From assembly GCA_032595685.2 (NCBI GenBank), contig CP159373.1:4689821-4753820 (forward strand): 64,000 bases of DNA. The letters are read 5' to 3'. Position numbers and translations under genes: made by a program. Position 1 is the stretch's first letter, and every line of letters begins with the position of its first letter. This stretch comes from Candidatus Electrothrix aestuarii (lineage in GTDB: Bacteria; Desulfobacterota; Desulfobulbia; Desulfobulbales; Desulfobulbaceae). Of this stretch, positions 26,565 through 35,638 are shown one piece after another. The notes under the pieces are model-generated. The model was not told the DNA's origin. It ran no database searches and worked only from the letters and a program-made list of their open reading frames with translations.

Positions 26565-27018
26565 CAAACCGGAACCAGTAAGGAGCCTACCGAAACCAAG
26601 GCCCGAAAAGCCTCAAAAACAGGCAAAGAAGAATTGGTCTGCAATAGGAAAGAAGCGTATTGAAGCAAAGCAGTACAAGGAAGCTGTTGCCGCTCTCTGC
26701 AATGCGCTAAAAACAGACTTGAATAATGAGAAAGTTTATTATCTCAGAGCTGTTGCCTATTCCAAGTCAGGTGACAGGCAAAAAGCCCTTGAAGACATAA
26801 AGACCGCCGCAAGGCTTGGACACCCCAAAGCCATTGAGTACCTGCAAAAGAAAGCGGCGGAATAGCTCTGTATTCGGAAGAGCCACCCGCCCTTTCTTTT
26901 CTTCACGGCCTCAAATCATGCGGCCCGGTGTTGGGATGATCCGTTGAAAAGTTGCTCAACAGATTTGCATTAAGCGGATATTTCCCCGCCTGTCAAATTG
27001 CCGCAACTTTTCTTTTGC

Positions 27019-27240
27019 CTACAATTCTCCCTGAATCCGGGTCAATCCATCGGATATAAGGCCGGTGTAATGATCGACAATTTTTCCGGTCAGAACGGAA
27101 TCGCATGTCCGGTCTGCATCAATTAGTAATCTGCCGATAAATCCCAGAGAAGCGGAAAAAACGAAAAGTTCAAGCAGGATATCTTCAAGATGTTCCTGTT
27201 CTGCTTTTTTGGGGGCCGTGTGGTCTTCTTCTTTCTTCAT
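27019..27240 (-). CDS. Small hypothetical protein of the element
   Basis: A 73-residue protein: MKKEEDHTAPKKAEQEHLED, ILLELFVFSASLGFIGRLLI, DADRTCDSVLTGKIVDHYTG, LISDGLTRIQGEL. Acidic/basic N-terminus, then a helical, mildly hydrophobic core. Its ATG overlaps the stop of an upstream mini-ORF as ATGA. Not recognised; such short proteins in satellites are often regulators. Confidence 0.5.
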   Translation of the reverse strand: MKKEEDHTAPKKAEQEHLEDILLELFVFSASLGFIGRLLIDADRTCDSVLTGKIVDHYTGLISDGLTRIQGEL

Positions 27241-27314
27241 GCTGCGGCCTCCTGCATTTCCGAACGGGTTATTCTGGAATTCGTAACGGTGAGGTGTGTT
27301 GAGAGGTTTTTCAT
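27237..27314 (-). CDS. 25-codon mini-ORF upstream, translationally coupled
   Basis: MKNLSTHLTVTNSRITRSEM, QEAAA, stop overlapping the next ATG. The frame is open to 27467, but the upstream codons run through a strong inverted repeat and look non-coding. No good ribosome-binding site; it may be a leader peptide. Confidence 0.35.
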   Translation of the reverse strand: MKNLSTHLTVTNSRITRSEMQEAAA

Positions 27315-27354
27315 GGTGGGTTTCCTATGTGAAATGTTTTCACCATTCTTGCGC

Positions 27355-27437
27355 TTGCAAACGCAAAAAATGGCCGTTGAGCAGGTTTGCAAGACCGCAC
27401 ATAGGAACGGCAGACACAAAGGTCTCCTGCTCAACAG
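27355..27437 (-). ncRNA. Structured leader / attenuator candidate
   Basis: On the minus strand GTTGAGCAGG and CCTGCTCAAC (10-bp perfect arms, 27425-27434 and 27375-27384) close a loop that holds an inner GACC/GGTC pair. The stem is followed by ATTTTTTGCG and then a second small hairpin TTGCG/CGCAA. This reads like an intrinsic terminator in front of the two leftward mini-genes. Confidence 0.45.
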
Positions 27438-27581
27438 CCAAAGGAAAGACGTGTTGAGATTAGGCACAAAAAACCGCTGATTCCAGAAGAGAGAGCGGTG
27501 GCCTCCTATGTGTTTCGGGCTTGCATTCCCGGCCTACGGATTTTGCCGCAGGCAATGAACAAATTACAGGGGGAACGGGCT

Positions 27582-27731
27582 ATGGTCAATAAAAAATATG
27601 ATATGTCTCTGCCTATGTTATCAAGAGCAGGGAATGAAGGACTGAAGGAGGGTATGAAGACCCGAATGAAGGGCAACTTATTGATACTGAAGGAAATGAA
27701 GAAGATGAAGAAAAAAAACTTCTCCCTATAG
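27582..27731 (+). CDS. Very short basic ORF, doubtful
   Basis: 49 codons, MVNKKYDMSLPMLSRAGNEG, LKEGMKTRMKGNLLILKEMK, KMKKKNFSL. AGGGGGAAC lies seven bases upstream. Composition is Lys/Met-rich. Could be a small basic peptide of the element or chance. Confidence 0.3.
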   Translation: MVNKKYDMSLPMLSRAGNEGLKEGMKTRMKGNLLILKEMKKMKKKNFSL

Positions 27732-27894
27732 GGGAACGCGCTCTATATCCACCCGGTTTTCAGGTTTGAAGCGCGGGTGAAAAACTCTCTTTACAACCCT
27801 GCAAGAACAGCTTACCTTATGTATAGAGAAAGGTTCCTCCCTGATGACAAGAAACCAAGGGTTTCTTCACCGGAGATAGTCGGGGAGGTCAGAT

Positions 27895-27924
27895 CGGGCA
27901 GCCTCCTGAAGGTTGCCCGTTTTT
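27895..27924 (+). terminator. Rho-independent terminator
   Basis: CGGGCA and TGCCCG with inner CCT/AGG, then TTTTTA. It lies between rightward ORFs and the convergent DUF3800 gene. A small hairpin AAGAAACC/GGTTTCTT precedes it. Confidence 0.75.
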
Positions 27925-28567
27925 ATATCTCCAGTTCGCTCTTTATCCCTTCCCGCAACGCATCATAGAAAAGCCTATCCCCTGATTCCCATTTTCTGAA
28001 TATCGCCCAATTGCAGTAATCCGCAAGCTGTAGCCCCATATTTGACATTGAGGCATGATGCAGCACCCGGAACCGACAACCTGAAGGCAGCATTTTTTTC
28101 AGCACCGTCTTGACCGCCTTTTCCACAGCAGCCCGTTTCTTCTTTATCGGTATGCTGTCGGTAATCACGATCAGCTCTTTCATGCTGTCCAGCTCTTCCC
28201 GCTCTTGTTCAGCAACGTGCCGGATCAGGTGCCCCAACATTCGAGGATAGAATTCTTCAGAAGCCTGCAAGGCCGGAACGATTTTGCTTTTCTCTACTAT
28301 CAGCGAATCCACCCGCAAACCTGCAATATTCTCTTTGATGATCCCAAATACCCGCTGCCGAACATGCCGGTTGTCTTGGGTGCAGTGAAAATATGAAAAG
28401 TCAAACCCGTATTCGATCAAGTCGAACTTGTATTTTCCCAATTCATGGCAGACAGTGAAGGGGCGTTTGGTACAAACACTTGTCAGGGTGAAATACTTTG
28501 TCCCAGATGCAGCAAAATCCAGGTTCCCCCCTTCATCAAGAAAGATGTATAAACAGCCGTTGCTCAT
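27923..28567 (-). CDS. DUF3800-domain protein
   Basis: A 214-residue protein. The start at 28567 (MSNGCLYIFLDEGGNLDFAA) has AAGGA eight bases upstream. The N-terminal YIFLDEGGNLDF with early Asp, a mid-protein VITDSIP, and the C-terminal MSNMGLQLADYCNWAIFRKW carrying the last Asp form the RNase H-like acidic layout of DUF3800, a family frequent in phages, mobile elements and defence loci. It lies next to attR, the usual place for satellite cargo. Anti-phage activity is inference; the biochemical role of the family is not settled. Confidence 0.72.
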   Translation of the reverse strand: MSNGCLYIFLDEGGNLDFAASGTKYFTLTSVCTKRPFTVCHELGKYKFDLIEYGFDFSYFHCTQDNRHVRQRVFGIIKENIAGLRVDSLIVEKSKIVPALQASEEFYPRMLGHLIRHVAEQEREELDSMKELIVITDSIPIKKKRAAVEKAVKTVLKKMLPSGCRFRVLHHASMSNMGLQLADYCNWAIFRKWESGDRLFYDALREGIKSELEI

Positions 28568-28718
28568 GGAGTCCTTGCAGTGTTCAGAAATCAGTAAGGC
28601 CCCCTTCTCAGGCACCGGGGCATTTTTCAGAGGGAGGATAAACAGGAGCGGGTGGAGTGTCAACGGTTCTTCAGAGAGTGAAAAAATATTTCGTCCGTAT
28701 TTTTTCAGAGCAGATAAT

Positions 28719-28759
28719 TTGCCCCCATAACCGAAAAAGTGGGGGCAGTGTGGGGGCTG
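28719..28759. promoter_or_regulatory. Candidate integrase arm-type sites, right end
   Basis: TGCCCCCATAA (28719-28729), AAGTGGGGGCA (28736-28746) and TGTGGGGGCT (28748-28757), in the same order as 15333-15378 at the left end. Confidence 0.5.
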
Positions 28760-28762
28760 GAA

Positions 28763-28805
28763 AGATAAAAATAAAAAAGGGACTCAGCTTAAAACAAGCT
28801 AAGCC
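28763..28805 (-). terminator. Terminator of tRNA-Lys
   Basis: On the minus strand GGGCTTAGCTT pairs with AAGCTGAGTCCC and is followed by TTTTTTATTTTT. It sits inside the element, so integration replaced the native tail of the tRNA gene. Confidence 0.8.
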
Positions 28806-28807
28806 CC

Positions 28808-28892
<85 letters not shown>

Positions 28893-28968
28893 TCATTGTT
28901 GATGAGTCAAAGTATATATCACAAATTTCAGATTAGGGTCAAGCACTTTTTTTGCACTTTATCACATT

Positions 28969-31248
28969 TTATCGGTAATAAAGGCTTGGACTGCCCATCG
29001 TCTGCATAACCTGGTACAAGTGTCGCCTAAAATCACGGCGATCAGTTATCCCCTGGATATGACCGCGCTTCAGAGCATTCCGTGCATCATGATAATCCGG
29101 CGGGATATCAATACCTGTGGTTTCCCGAATAACTCGTGGTCCGGCAAAACCTATCCGGCTGGAGCGAATCGCAAACTGGTAGGGAGAGCAACCGAGGAAA
29201 GAGGCTACCGGCCCTGCATAGGAGTTATTATCATAGACCACGATGTACAAGCCACCCGAATCGATATACTCACGCACCGCCATTGTGCATTTCGGCATCT
29301 GAGCAACCCCCAGCGTGCCCTCCTGGATCCGAATACCTCCGGTAGTATGTACATAGGCCAATAAGGGCCGCTTTTTCCGCCGAGCCCGGTCGCAGGCCCG
29401 CACAAACTTCTCACCTTCGGCAGAACCTACAGTCCCGTTCCGAAAATCGGAGAAAAGCATGGTCACGACCAGATTGATATCCTTCACCCTGGCATCAAAG
29501 GTCAGGTTGGCGCACCCCATACCGGTTTTTGAACGGGCCGATTTGAGACGATCATCAAAGCCCTCATAATTCAAAGGATTCAGAGAGAACAGCTCGTTAT
29601 TAAAAATCCGGACCGAACCGGGATCAAAGACGTTCTTCAGATACCACTGATATTCGAGGGGAAAATGATATCCGCAATTTTCACAGACACCGCAGAACTC
29701 ACCGTAGAGATCAGGAATCCAGAGATCCTGACATCCGTACTTGGACGCATTGGGACAGGTGACGGTCCGATCTTCGTTGGCCAGCGGACTGGTATAGGTA
29801 TCGGTCAGTTCCAGGGGGTCAGGAATGATGCAGTACTCGCCGGAAGCCTGGGCTGCAATGGCTGGCGAGAGAGCAGTAAGAGCACTCTTTTTTTCGTCCT
29901 GTGCAACCACCCTTTTATAGACAGAAGCAAAAGGGGCAATGAGACCGTTCACCAGCGCGGTTCCTTCGCCGGAGACCTCCTTCAGAGTCTTCTGTATCTG
30001 CTTATGTTGATTCTTCAGCACATCATAGCGAAAGGTATACCAGAGTTTTTCCGTGGCTGAGTACAGTGACTTCAGCATATTTTCCGCCGGAATATTGATT
30101 ACCCCGTAACTCTGGGTGCTCATATTTCGGTATTTTCTGGAGCGGGCCCTAAGCAAACGCTCAGTCTCTTTGGGGCCAAGATCCCAGGGAATATCGATCT
30201 GCGGCGCCTCGTCCGGGCTCTCTGCTTTTTTCTTTTTCACCTCATAGGAACGGAAGGCGCGCAGGCTCTTGGTCTTCAACACTACCTCATCCGTGGCCCG
30301 AATAATCTCGGAACGAATCCGGGCAAAGAAGGCAAAATCATCGCTCTTCGCACCCAAGCCGGGTTCCTGGATAATCCGGTCAATAGTGCCGAGACGGAGA
30401 TTATCCGTTGCAGTGATGTTCAGCTGGCGGGCACAACGCTCAATCAACTCTGGGGAGACTTTTTCTCCTTCTCTGACCCGCCCTTCAATAGCAGCAGCCC
30501 CCTCAGGAGAGATAACCGAGTAATAGCCGTGGGAAAACATGAGGCGAAAATCGCTCAGGCCAACTGCCTCGGCCCCACCGGAACCACCCTCTGAAATCAC
30601 AGAGATCATGGGAACCCGTAATTTGGTCATGGTATAGAGGTTACGGGCAATCTGCTGCGCTGCACCGGGATACTCTTCCACAGGATAGGACCCAGGTGTG
30701 AAAACATAAAAATGGATGGGAATACCCTCGGTTTCCGCCACCTTCATATAGCGCATGGCCTTCTCATTACCCCAGGGCTTACAGGAACCACCGTTTCGGA
30801 ACTCTTCGCCGTGCCCCACCTCCTGCCCGATAATCATAACCGGGGAGGTATAGGGTTTTTTCTTGATCCGGCGAACAATATTGGCCTTGGCAACCACCAG
30901 GGCGGGGTCGATATTTGCTTCCCCCTCACCACCAAGCTCAGTATGTTCCTCGTAGACGTTTTCCAGAATATCTTTCAGAGAAAAACGTAGGGGGGAACGT
31001 ACAATACGCACCCGCTCCATCGAGGTCAGGCCTTCTTCGCAACGCTCTTCCAGAAACCGAACAGAGTCTTCCAGCTTTTCCAGTCGTGCGCTGAGCTCAT
31101 CTTTTTCCAAATCAAAAATCGCATTTTTCAGATGCTCAGCCTTTTCCTGGAATTCAGCCAAATTGCCCCACTCGGCAGTATCCTTAATATGGATCAAATA
31201 CCCTATTCGTTGCTCAACCCTCTGAAGCTGTTTGATAAGATCATTCAT
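28969..31248 (-). CDS. Acetyl-CoA carboxylase carboxyltransferase, fused alpha/beta
   Basis: A 759-residue fusion. N-terminal ~400 residues resemble the alpha subunit (AccA): helical start with coiled coil, VMIIGQEVGHGEEFRNGGSC, VISEGGSGGAEAVGLSDFRL. The C-terminal ~300 residues resemble the beta subunit (AccD): four-Cys zinc finger in CPNASKYGCQDL ... CGVCENCGYHFPL, then the crotonase-like core with TTGGIRIQEGTLGVAQMPKC and SRIGFAGPRVIRETTG. It transfers CO2 from carboxybiotin to acetyl-CoA for malonyl-CoA. The biotin carboxylase is just upstream on the same strand; a biotin carrier protein is not in the window. Acetyl-CoA is the likely but unproven substrate. Confidence 0.85.
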   Translation of the reverse strand: MNDLIKQLQRVEQRIGYLIHIKDTAEWGNLAEFQEKAEHLKNAIFDLEKDELSARLEKLEDSVRFLEERCEEGLTSMERVRIVRSPLRFSLKDILENVYEEHTELGGEGEANIDPALVVAKANIVRRIKKKPYTSPVMIIGQEVGHGEEFRNGGSCKPWGNEKAMRYMKVAETEGIPIHFYVFTPGSYPVEEYPGAAQQIARNLYTMTKLRVPMISVISEGGSGGAEAVGLSDFRLMFSHGYYSVISPEGAAAIEGRVREGEKVSPELIERCARQLNITATDNLRLGTIDRIIQEPGLGAKSDDFAFFARIRSEIIRATDEVVLKTKSLRAFRSYEVKKKKAESPDEAPQIDIPWDLGPKETERLLRARSRKYRNMSTQSYGVINIPAENMLKSLYSATEKLWYTFRYDVLKNQHKQIQKTLKEVSGEGTALVNGLIAPFASVYKRVVAQDEKKSALTALSPAIAAQASGEYCIIPDPLELTDTYTSPLANEDRTVTCPNASKYGCQDLWIPDLYGEFCGVCENCGYHFPLEYQWYLKNVFDPGSVRIFNNELFSLNPLNYEGFDDRLKSARSKTGMGCANLTFDARVKDINLVVTMLFSDFRNGTVGSAEGEKFVRACDRARRKKRPLLAYVHTTGGIRIQEGTLGVAQMPKCTMAVREYIDSGGLYIVVYDNNSYAGPVASFLGCSPYQFAIRSSRIGFAGPRVIRETTGIDIPPDYHDARNALKRGHIQGITDRRDFRRHLYQVMQTMGSPSLYYR

Positions 31249-31267
31249 TATATAACTCGTAAACTCC

Positions 31268-31356
31268 TATCCCGCCCCTCTAGGGCAGGACAACAAAGCA
31301 TGAAAGGAATGCGATATTCCGAGGAATAACCGATTCATTTCATGTAAATATATTAA
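31268..31356 (+). repeat. Intergenic two-hairpin repeat, copy A
   Basis: Hairpin GCCC-CTCTA-GGGC, 12 bases, then CATGAAA (31299-31305) ... TTTCATG (31338-31344) with an inner GGAAT/ATTCC hairpin, GAATAACC and TAAATAT. Related copies: 35927-36012 and 44271-44352. Confidence 0.5.
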
Positions 31357-31376
31357 AATGATGAATCGAGCAGGAC

Positions 31377-32780
31377 CTAGAAGGTCAGGAGACGATCCAA
31401 ATTTGCTCGCAGATAATCAAGATTGGTCAGGATGGCATCGCCCGAGCTATTGACACCTTCAACCTGCGAGGCATCAATGAATTGCCGGGCACGCTCTTTG
31501 GCCTCCTCCACACTATCCCCCCACACCAAGGCCAAGGCAAGGTTTGGGTCATACTCACTGGGAATAGGATAGGGTCGGTTGGTCGGAACATGGCTATAGG
31601 TGGCAGACCATTCATACTTGGGCAGGTCAAAGCGGGTAATCGTGCCGATCCAGGGAGCGAAATCGCGCTGGGTATTTTCAGCAACGATCCGCAGCTCAAT
31701 GCTTGCCCCACGAAAAACCACATCACTCTGCTGATACCCCATCGGCTCTCCAAGGGCAAGACGAATCTGCTCCCGCAACAGGTTCGGATGTTTCCCATCC
31801 AGATAGCTGATCCGGGCAGAAACATCATTCTCCACCTGAATACGAGTATTTACCTCAAGCAAATAAGGTTTACCACTCCGACTAACGATCCATTCCCAGG
31901 TTCCTACATTGTCGTACTGAACATGTTCGGCCAGTTTTAAGGAATAGTCAACAACACTTTCAAGCACCTGTTCAGCATTAAAATCATAATCAAAACAAGA
32001 AACATGAAAACCAGGTGCAGCCTCAACCCGTTTCTGGCGACCAGTGGACTGAATAGTACAGTTTCGTGAACCAAAATGAATCCGCTCGTTATGGCGGGAG
32101 CAAACCAGCTGCACTTCAAGATGATTAAAATCGCGCAAGCGCTGTTCAATCAGCACGCCACCATCACCGAACTGACGTTTAGCGTAGTTCTGCACCTGCC
32201 TGTACACGCGGCGAAAATGTTCTACCCTATTAATCTCCTCAATACCCATGCCGCCACCACCGGCAGCCGCCTTAATCAATATGGCAGGCTCAGGTTCTCC
32301 CTCTTCCTTTTGCATATCAAAAAGATGCTGAGCAACCTCTTCAGCCTCCATTTCATTATAAATAGGCGCAGAGGTACCTGGAATAGTAGGAATCCCCAGC
32401 TGGTTCGCAACCCGTTTGGTATTGATTTTATCTCCAAGATCCCGGATAACCTCCCAGCTCGGGCCAATAAACACAAGCGGCCGATCCCGAATCGTTACCC
32501 GACGGGCAAAACGATAATCTTCCGAAAAAAAACCGTAGCCTGGATGAATAGCTGTACAGCCGGTATGATCAGCCACAGACAGGACATCATTTGGATCAGT
32601 ATAACTGGCAACCCGCCAGGCATTCTGATCGTTCCCGTTTAACCGATTTCTCTGCACATGCTCAGAGTCACGGTCAGCATCTGTGTAGATAATCGTATAT
32701 TCAAGGCCGAGATCCTGACACGCCTCCATAATACGGATGGCTATCTCGCCGCGATTAGCAATAAGTACTTTGCCTTGCAC
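31377..32780 (-). CDS. accC: Biotin carboxylase (AccC-like)
   Basis: A 467-residue ATP-grasp enzyme that carboxylates biotin with bicarbonate and ATP. N-terminus KVLIANRGEIAIRIMEACQD; CTAIHPGYGFFSEDYRFARR; glycine-rich ATP loop LIKAAAGGGGMGIE; and the catalytic strand LLEVNTRIQVENDVSARISY. In standard AccC this last motif is EMNTR-QVEH-VTE, so the usual His after QVE is Asn here. A normal C-terminal domain follows, with ASIELRIVAEN. It lies 128 bp upstream of the fused carboxyltransferase and is probably cotranscribed. It may represent a distinct subfamily paired with the fused form. Confidence 0.85.
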   Translation of the reverse strand: MQGKVLIANRGEIAIRIMEACQDLGLEYTIIYTDADRDSEHVQRNRLNGNDQNAWRVASYTDPNDVLSVADHTGCTAIHPGYGFFSEDYRFARRVTIRDRPLVFIGPSWEVIRDLGDKINTKRVANQLGIPTIPGTSAPIYNEMEAEEVAQHLFDMQKEEGEPEPAILIKAAAGGGGMGIEEINRVEHFRRVYRQVQNYAKRQFGDGGVLIEQRLRDFNHLEVQLVCSRHNERIHFGSRNCTIQSTGRQKRVEAAPGFHVSCFDYDFNAEQVLESVVDYSLKLAEHVQYDNVGTWEWIVSRSGKPYLLEVNTRIQVENDVSARISYLDGKHPNLLREQIRLALGEPMGYQQSDVVFRGASIELRIVAENTQRDFAPWIGTITRFDLPKYEWSATYSHVPTNRPYPIPSEYDPNLALALVWGDSVEEAKERARQFIDASQVEGVNSSGDAILTNLDYLRANLDRLLTF

Positions 32781-33093
32781 AAAAAACCTCTTAAAACTTT
32801 ATCTGTTTTTTGAAAAACCGAACTCTTCGGAAATGCTGCGCATTCTCTTACAGGGAACAAGGGGAAAAGTCCGAATATACCTTGCCGGTAATTTTTTCAT
32901 TCTACTCCACCTGTGGCAAGTTGAAAAGTTGTAAATAGAAAATCGTAAATAGAAAAGAACAGATATCTCGATATAGAAAAATATTGGATACGTTTCACCT
33001 ACAATTTTCTTGACTTTCTTTATCTATTTTCTAGTGTTAGAATAGCATAACATTATGTAATAAACTTCCTTGTGGCAAGGTGCGGTGAAGAAT

Positions 33094-33942
33094 ATGGCGG
33101 AGATAGAGGAGGAGAGTGGCGGGAAAACTTTTTGGCAACGACTGAAATTACTGACGAGACTCAGAAAACCCCCTGATACTACCCAGGAATTAGAACACGA
33201 AATCCAAGGTTTACTGGAAGATGGTGAAGAGCAGGGCTTGATCAGTAGTCATGAAGAACAGCTTATCAACTCCATTTTTCACTTTCGAGCCACGGTTGCC
33301 TCTGAAATCATGACTCCGGCAGCGGAAATCGTTTGGATTGACGTGAACAATTCTGTCCAGGAAGCCGTAACCCTGATTAATTCACAACGATACACCAGAA
33401 TACCGGTGTACAGTGACAGCCAGGATAACATTATCGGAATTCTCCATGCCAAGGATCTCCTTCGCACCTTTGGTGGAGAAACTGAGCAGGACGGGCAGTT
33501 AGAAAACTATCTCAATCCGCCCTTGATTATCTCCGAATCCAAGCCAATTACCGAGCTGCTCCGGGAATTTCAGGCCAAGAAAAACCATATGGCCGTGGTA
33601 ACAGATGAATTCGGAGGGGTACGAGGACTCATCACCCTGGAAGATGTCATAGAGGAAATTGTTGGGGAAATCGATGATGAGCACGACCAGGAAGAACGTG
33701 AACTCATGCAAGTTGACCAACAGACCATTGTCGTAGATGCAAAAATTGACATAGAAGAGGTGGAAGAGCATTTCCAGTGTAAACTCCCCGAAGGACCATA
33801 TGAATCCATCGGCGGCCTCCTTATTCATTCTCTGGGACGCATGCCGCAAACCGGCGAGACCGTGGAAAGTGCTCCTCTGACATTAACTGTACTTGTAGCG
33901 AATCCCCGCAAGGTTCGCACAGTAAGAATTCGCAAGGTATGA
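33094..33942 (+). CDS. corC: CorC/HlyC-type CBS-domain protein
   Basis: A 282-residue cytosolic protein. After a charged N-terminus come LLEDGEEQGLISSHEEQLIN and the linker FHFRATVASEIMTPAAEIVW, then two CBS domains (RYTRIPVYSDSQDNIIGILH, ... MAVVTDEFGGVRGLITLEDV, IEEIVGEIDDEHD), and a C-terminal CorC_HlyC domain (YESIGGLLIHSLGRMPQTGE). CorC is linked to Mg/Co efflux; CBS domains bind ATP/Mg. The start ATG at 33094 is chosen over 33070. It overlaps lnt by ATGA, the same corC-lnt pairing known in proteobacteria. Confidence 0.88.
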   Translation: MAEIEEESGGKTFWQRLKLLTRLRKPPDTTQELEHEIQGLLEDGEEQGLISSHEEQLINSIFHFRATVASEIMTPAAEIVWIDVNNSVQEAVTLINSQRYTRIPVYSDSQDNIIGILHAKDLLRTFGGETEQDGQLENYLNPPLIISESKPITELLREFQAKKNHMAVVTDEFGGVRGLITLEDVIEEIVGEIDDEHDQEERELMQVDQQTIVVDAKIDIEEVEEHFQCKLPEGPYESIGGLLIHSLGRMPQTGETVESAPLTLTVLVANPRKVRTVRIRKV

Positions 33943-35579
33943 AAACAAGCATTGCACATAGCGAGCCCCTGAGAGGAGCTGCTCCGTACATCCGAGGGAT
34001 GTTTACCGCGATCTTGCTTGCTCTGGCAATGCCTGGGATCACAGGCTGGTGGCCTCTTCTCTTTATAGCCCTGCTCCCACTTTTTTCTGCTCTCGGTCGC
34101 CTCTCGACAAAGCAAGCCCTGTATATGGGCCTGTTCTCTGGAATACTCTATTACATAAATTTATCCTATTGGATAGTGCCGGTACTCCAGCGTTTCGGCG
34201 GACTCCATGTGGCAACGGCAAGCCTTGCTCTCCTCTTGCTGGCTACATATATGGCGATCTATCTGACGCTGTTCTGCCTGTTGCTGAACAAGCTCCTTGC
34301 CAGGGCGCGCTCCCGAGGCAACGCAGCTACCCTGCTTCTACTCACAGCCCCTATTCTCTGGACAGGTCTTGATTTCCTTCGAGGTACTCTATTTACCGGC
34401 CTCCCCTGGATGGACTTGGGTTATGCCTTATACCAACAGCCGCTCTTAATCCAGGCCGCAGACCTGGGGGGGCACCATCTGATCACCTTCTCGGTGGTCA
34501 TGGTGAATACCCTCCTTTTCTGGTTATTAGATAGAATGCTTGCTGCACGTTCTTCCGCACTCCCTGTTTCTGGTTACCATTTCGGACATCCTATCACTGT
34601 TTTCCTTTTGCTCTCCTGCCTTGGTGGTTATTCTGTTTTACGATATCAGCAAATTGCCTCTGACACAGCAACGGCAGACACCGTTATGGTCAGTGCGGTC
34701 CAGGGAAATATTGAACAGCATTTGAAATGGTCGCCAACGCAGAAAGAGAAAACCGTTGATCGATATCTTTCTCTTTCCCTGCAAGCTCTGGGGCAAGAGG
34801 AAAAACCGGAACTTCTTGTCTGGCCGGAAACCGCCCTGCCCTTTTATCCGACCCGCGAACCTCTGATGAACAAAATCCGAGCCTTTCAGAGAAAAAACGA
34901 AGTTCGTATCCTGACCGGTTCTCCTTTTTTTATAGTCAATCCAAAAGATCAAACACGGGTATTTTATTTTAACAGCGCCCTCCTCCTCAATCAGTCAGGC
35001 AGACTTACTGCGCGCTATAACAAGCAACACCTTGTTCCCTTTGGCGAGTATGTCCCCTTACGCACCTATCTTTGGTTTCTCAAACCAATTGTAGAGCTCA
35101 TAGGCGATTTTACCCCAGGTAACTCCTTTGCTCCTCTGAAGGCGGAAAAAATTCAGGCAGGCATCCTAATCTGCTTTGAATCTATCTTCCCGGATATCGC
35201 CCGGAAGGAATCATTAGAGGGGGCTAATCTGCTGGTGAGTATGACGAACGACGCTTGGTACGGCAAATCCAGCGCACCTTACCACTCCTGGGCCATGACA
35301 GTATTCCGGGCTGTGGAAAACAGGCGAGGCTTAGTACGGGCCGCCAATACTGGAATCAGCGGTTTTGTCAGCCCCATAGGGGAGATTGCCAAAGAGAGCT
35401 CTCTCTTTACAGCACAAACAATCAGCTTAAAAACACCGTTACTGACAGGCCACACCATTTTTATGCTCGGTGGATATCGTTTTGGCTTGGTCTGTTGTAT
35501 CCTCATTCCCATCTTGCTGTATCTGTCAACACGCAGGCAGCAAAACGACCATATGGCGGAGCACATGCACAACAAATGA
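33939..35579 (+). CDS. lnt: Apolipoprotein N-acyltransferase
   Basis: A 546-residue inner-membrane enzyme that N-acylates the lipid-modified cysteine of lipoproteins. About six hydrophobic segments in the first 240 residues, then the nitrilase-like domain with the catalytic triad visible: E in LLVWPETALPFYP, K in RYNKQHLVPFGEYVP, C in GILICFESIFPDIA. A last C-terminal membrane span (FGLVCCILIPILLYL) returns to the membrane. Its stop overlaps a possible ATG of the next ORF. Lipoprotein substrates exist in this window at 9.5-10.4 and 13.9 kb. Confidence 0.93.
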   Translation: MKTSIAHSEPLRGAAPYIRGMFTAILLALAMPGITGWWPLLFIALLPLFSALGRLSTKQALYMGLFSGILYYINLSYWIVPVLQRFGGLHVATASLALLLLATYMAIYLTLFCLLLNKLLARARSRGNAATLLLLTAPILWTGLDFLRGTLFTGLPWMDLGYALYQQPLLIQAADLGGHHLITFSVVMVNTLLFWLLDRMLAARSSALPVSGYHFGHPITVFLLLSCLGGYSVLRYQQIASDTATADTVMVSAVQGNIEQHLKWSPTQKEKTVDRYLSLSLQALGQEEKPELLVWPETALPFYPTREPLMNKIRAFQRKNEVRILTGSPFFIVNPKDQTRVFYFNSALLLNQSGRLTARYNKQHLVPFGEYVPLRTYLWFLKPIVELIGDFTPGNSFAPLKAEKIQAGILICFESIFPDIARKESLEGANLLVSMTNDAWYGKSSAPYHSWAMTVFRAVENRRGLVRAANTGISGFVSPIGEIAKESSLFTAQTISLKTPLLTGHTIFMLGGYRFGLVCCILIPILLYLSTRRQQNDHMAEHMHNK

Positions 35580-35638
35580 GAATCATAACTAGAAATACAC
35601 TGAGTAACCTGAAAAAATATTCAGGAGGACAGAGAACA

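Larger units (their letters stand above)
22731..26865 (+). pseudogene. Zinc-ribbon membrane protein with TPR tail, split by two insertion sequences
   Basis: Three coding pieces, 22731-23322, 24695-24827 and 26565-26865, total 1026 nt and join in one frame as a 341-residue protein once each IS plus one target copy is removed. N-terminus: CTNC, a hydrophobic segment (IELVLFLTVLFSLLLLPLLI), then CCPICKTQTMVPIDSRRGQM (zinc ribbon split by the membrane span). Middle: charged helical region. C-terminus: KPEPVRSLPKPRPEKPQKQA linker, then TPR-like KRIEAKQYKEAVAALCNALK, VYYLRAVAYSKSGDRQKALE. It was cargo of the element. The third piece alone (from 26527) could still make a 112-residue TPR peptide. Confidence 0.8.
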
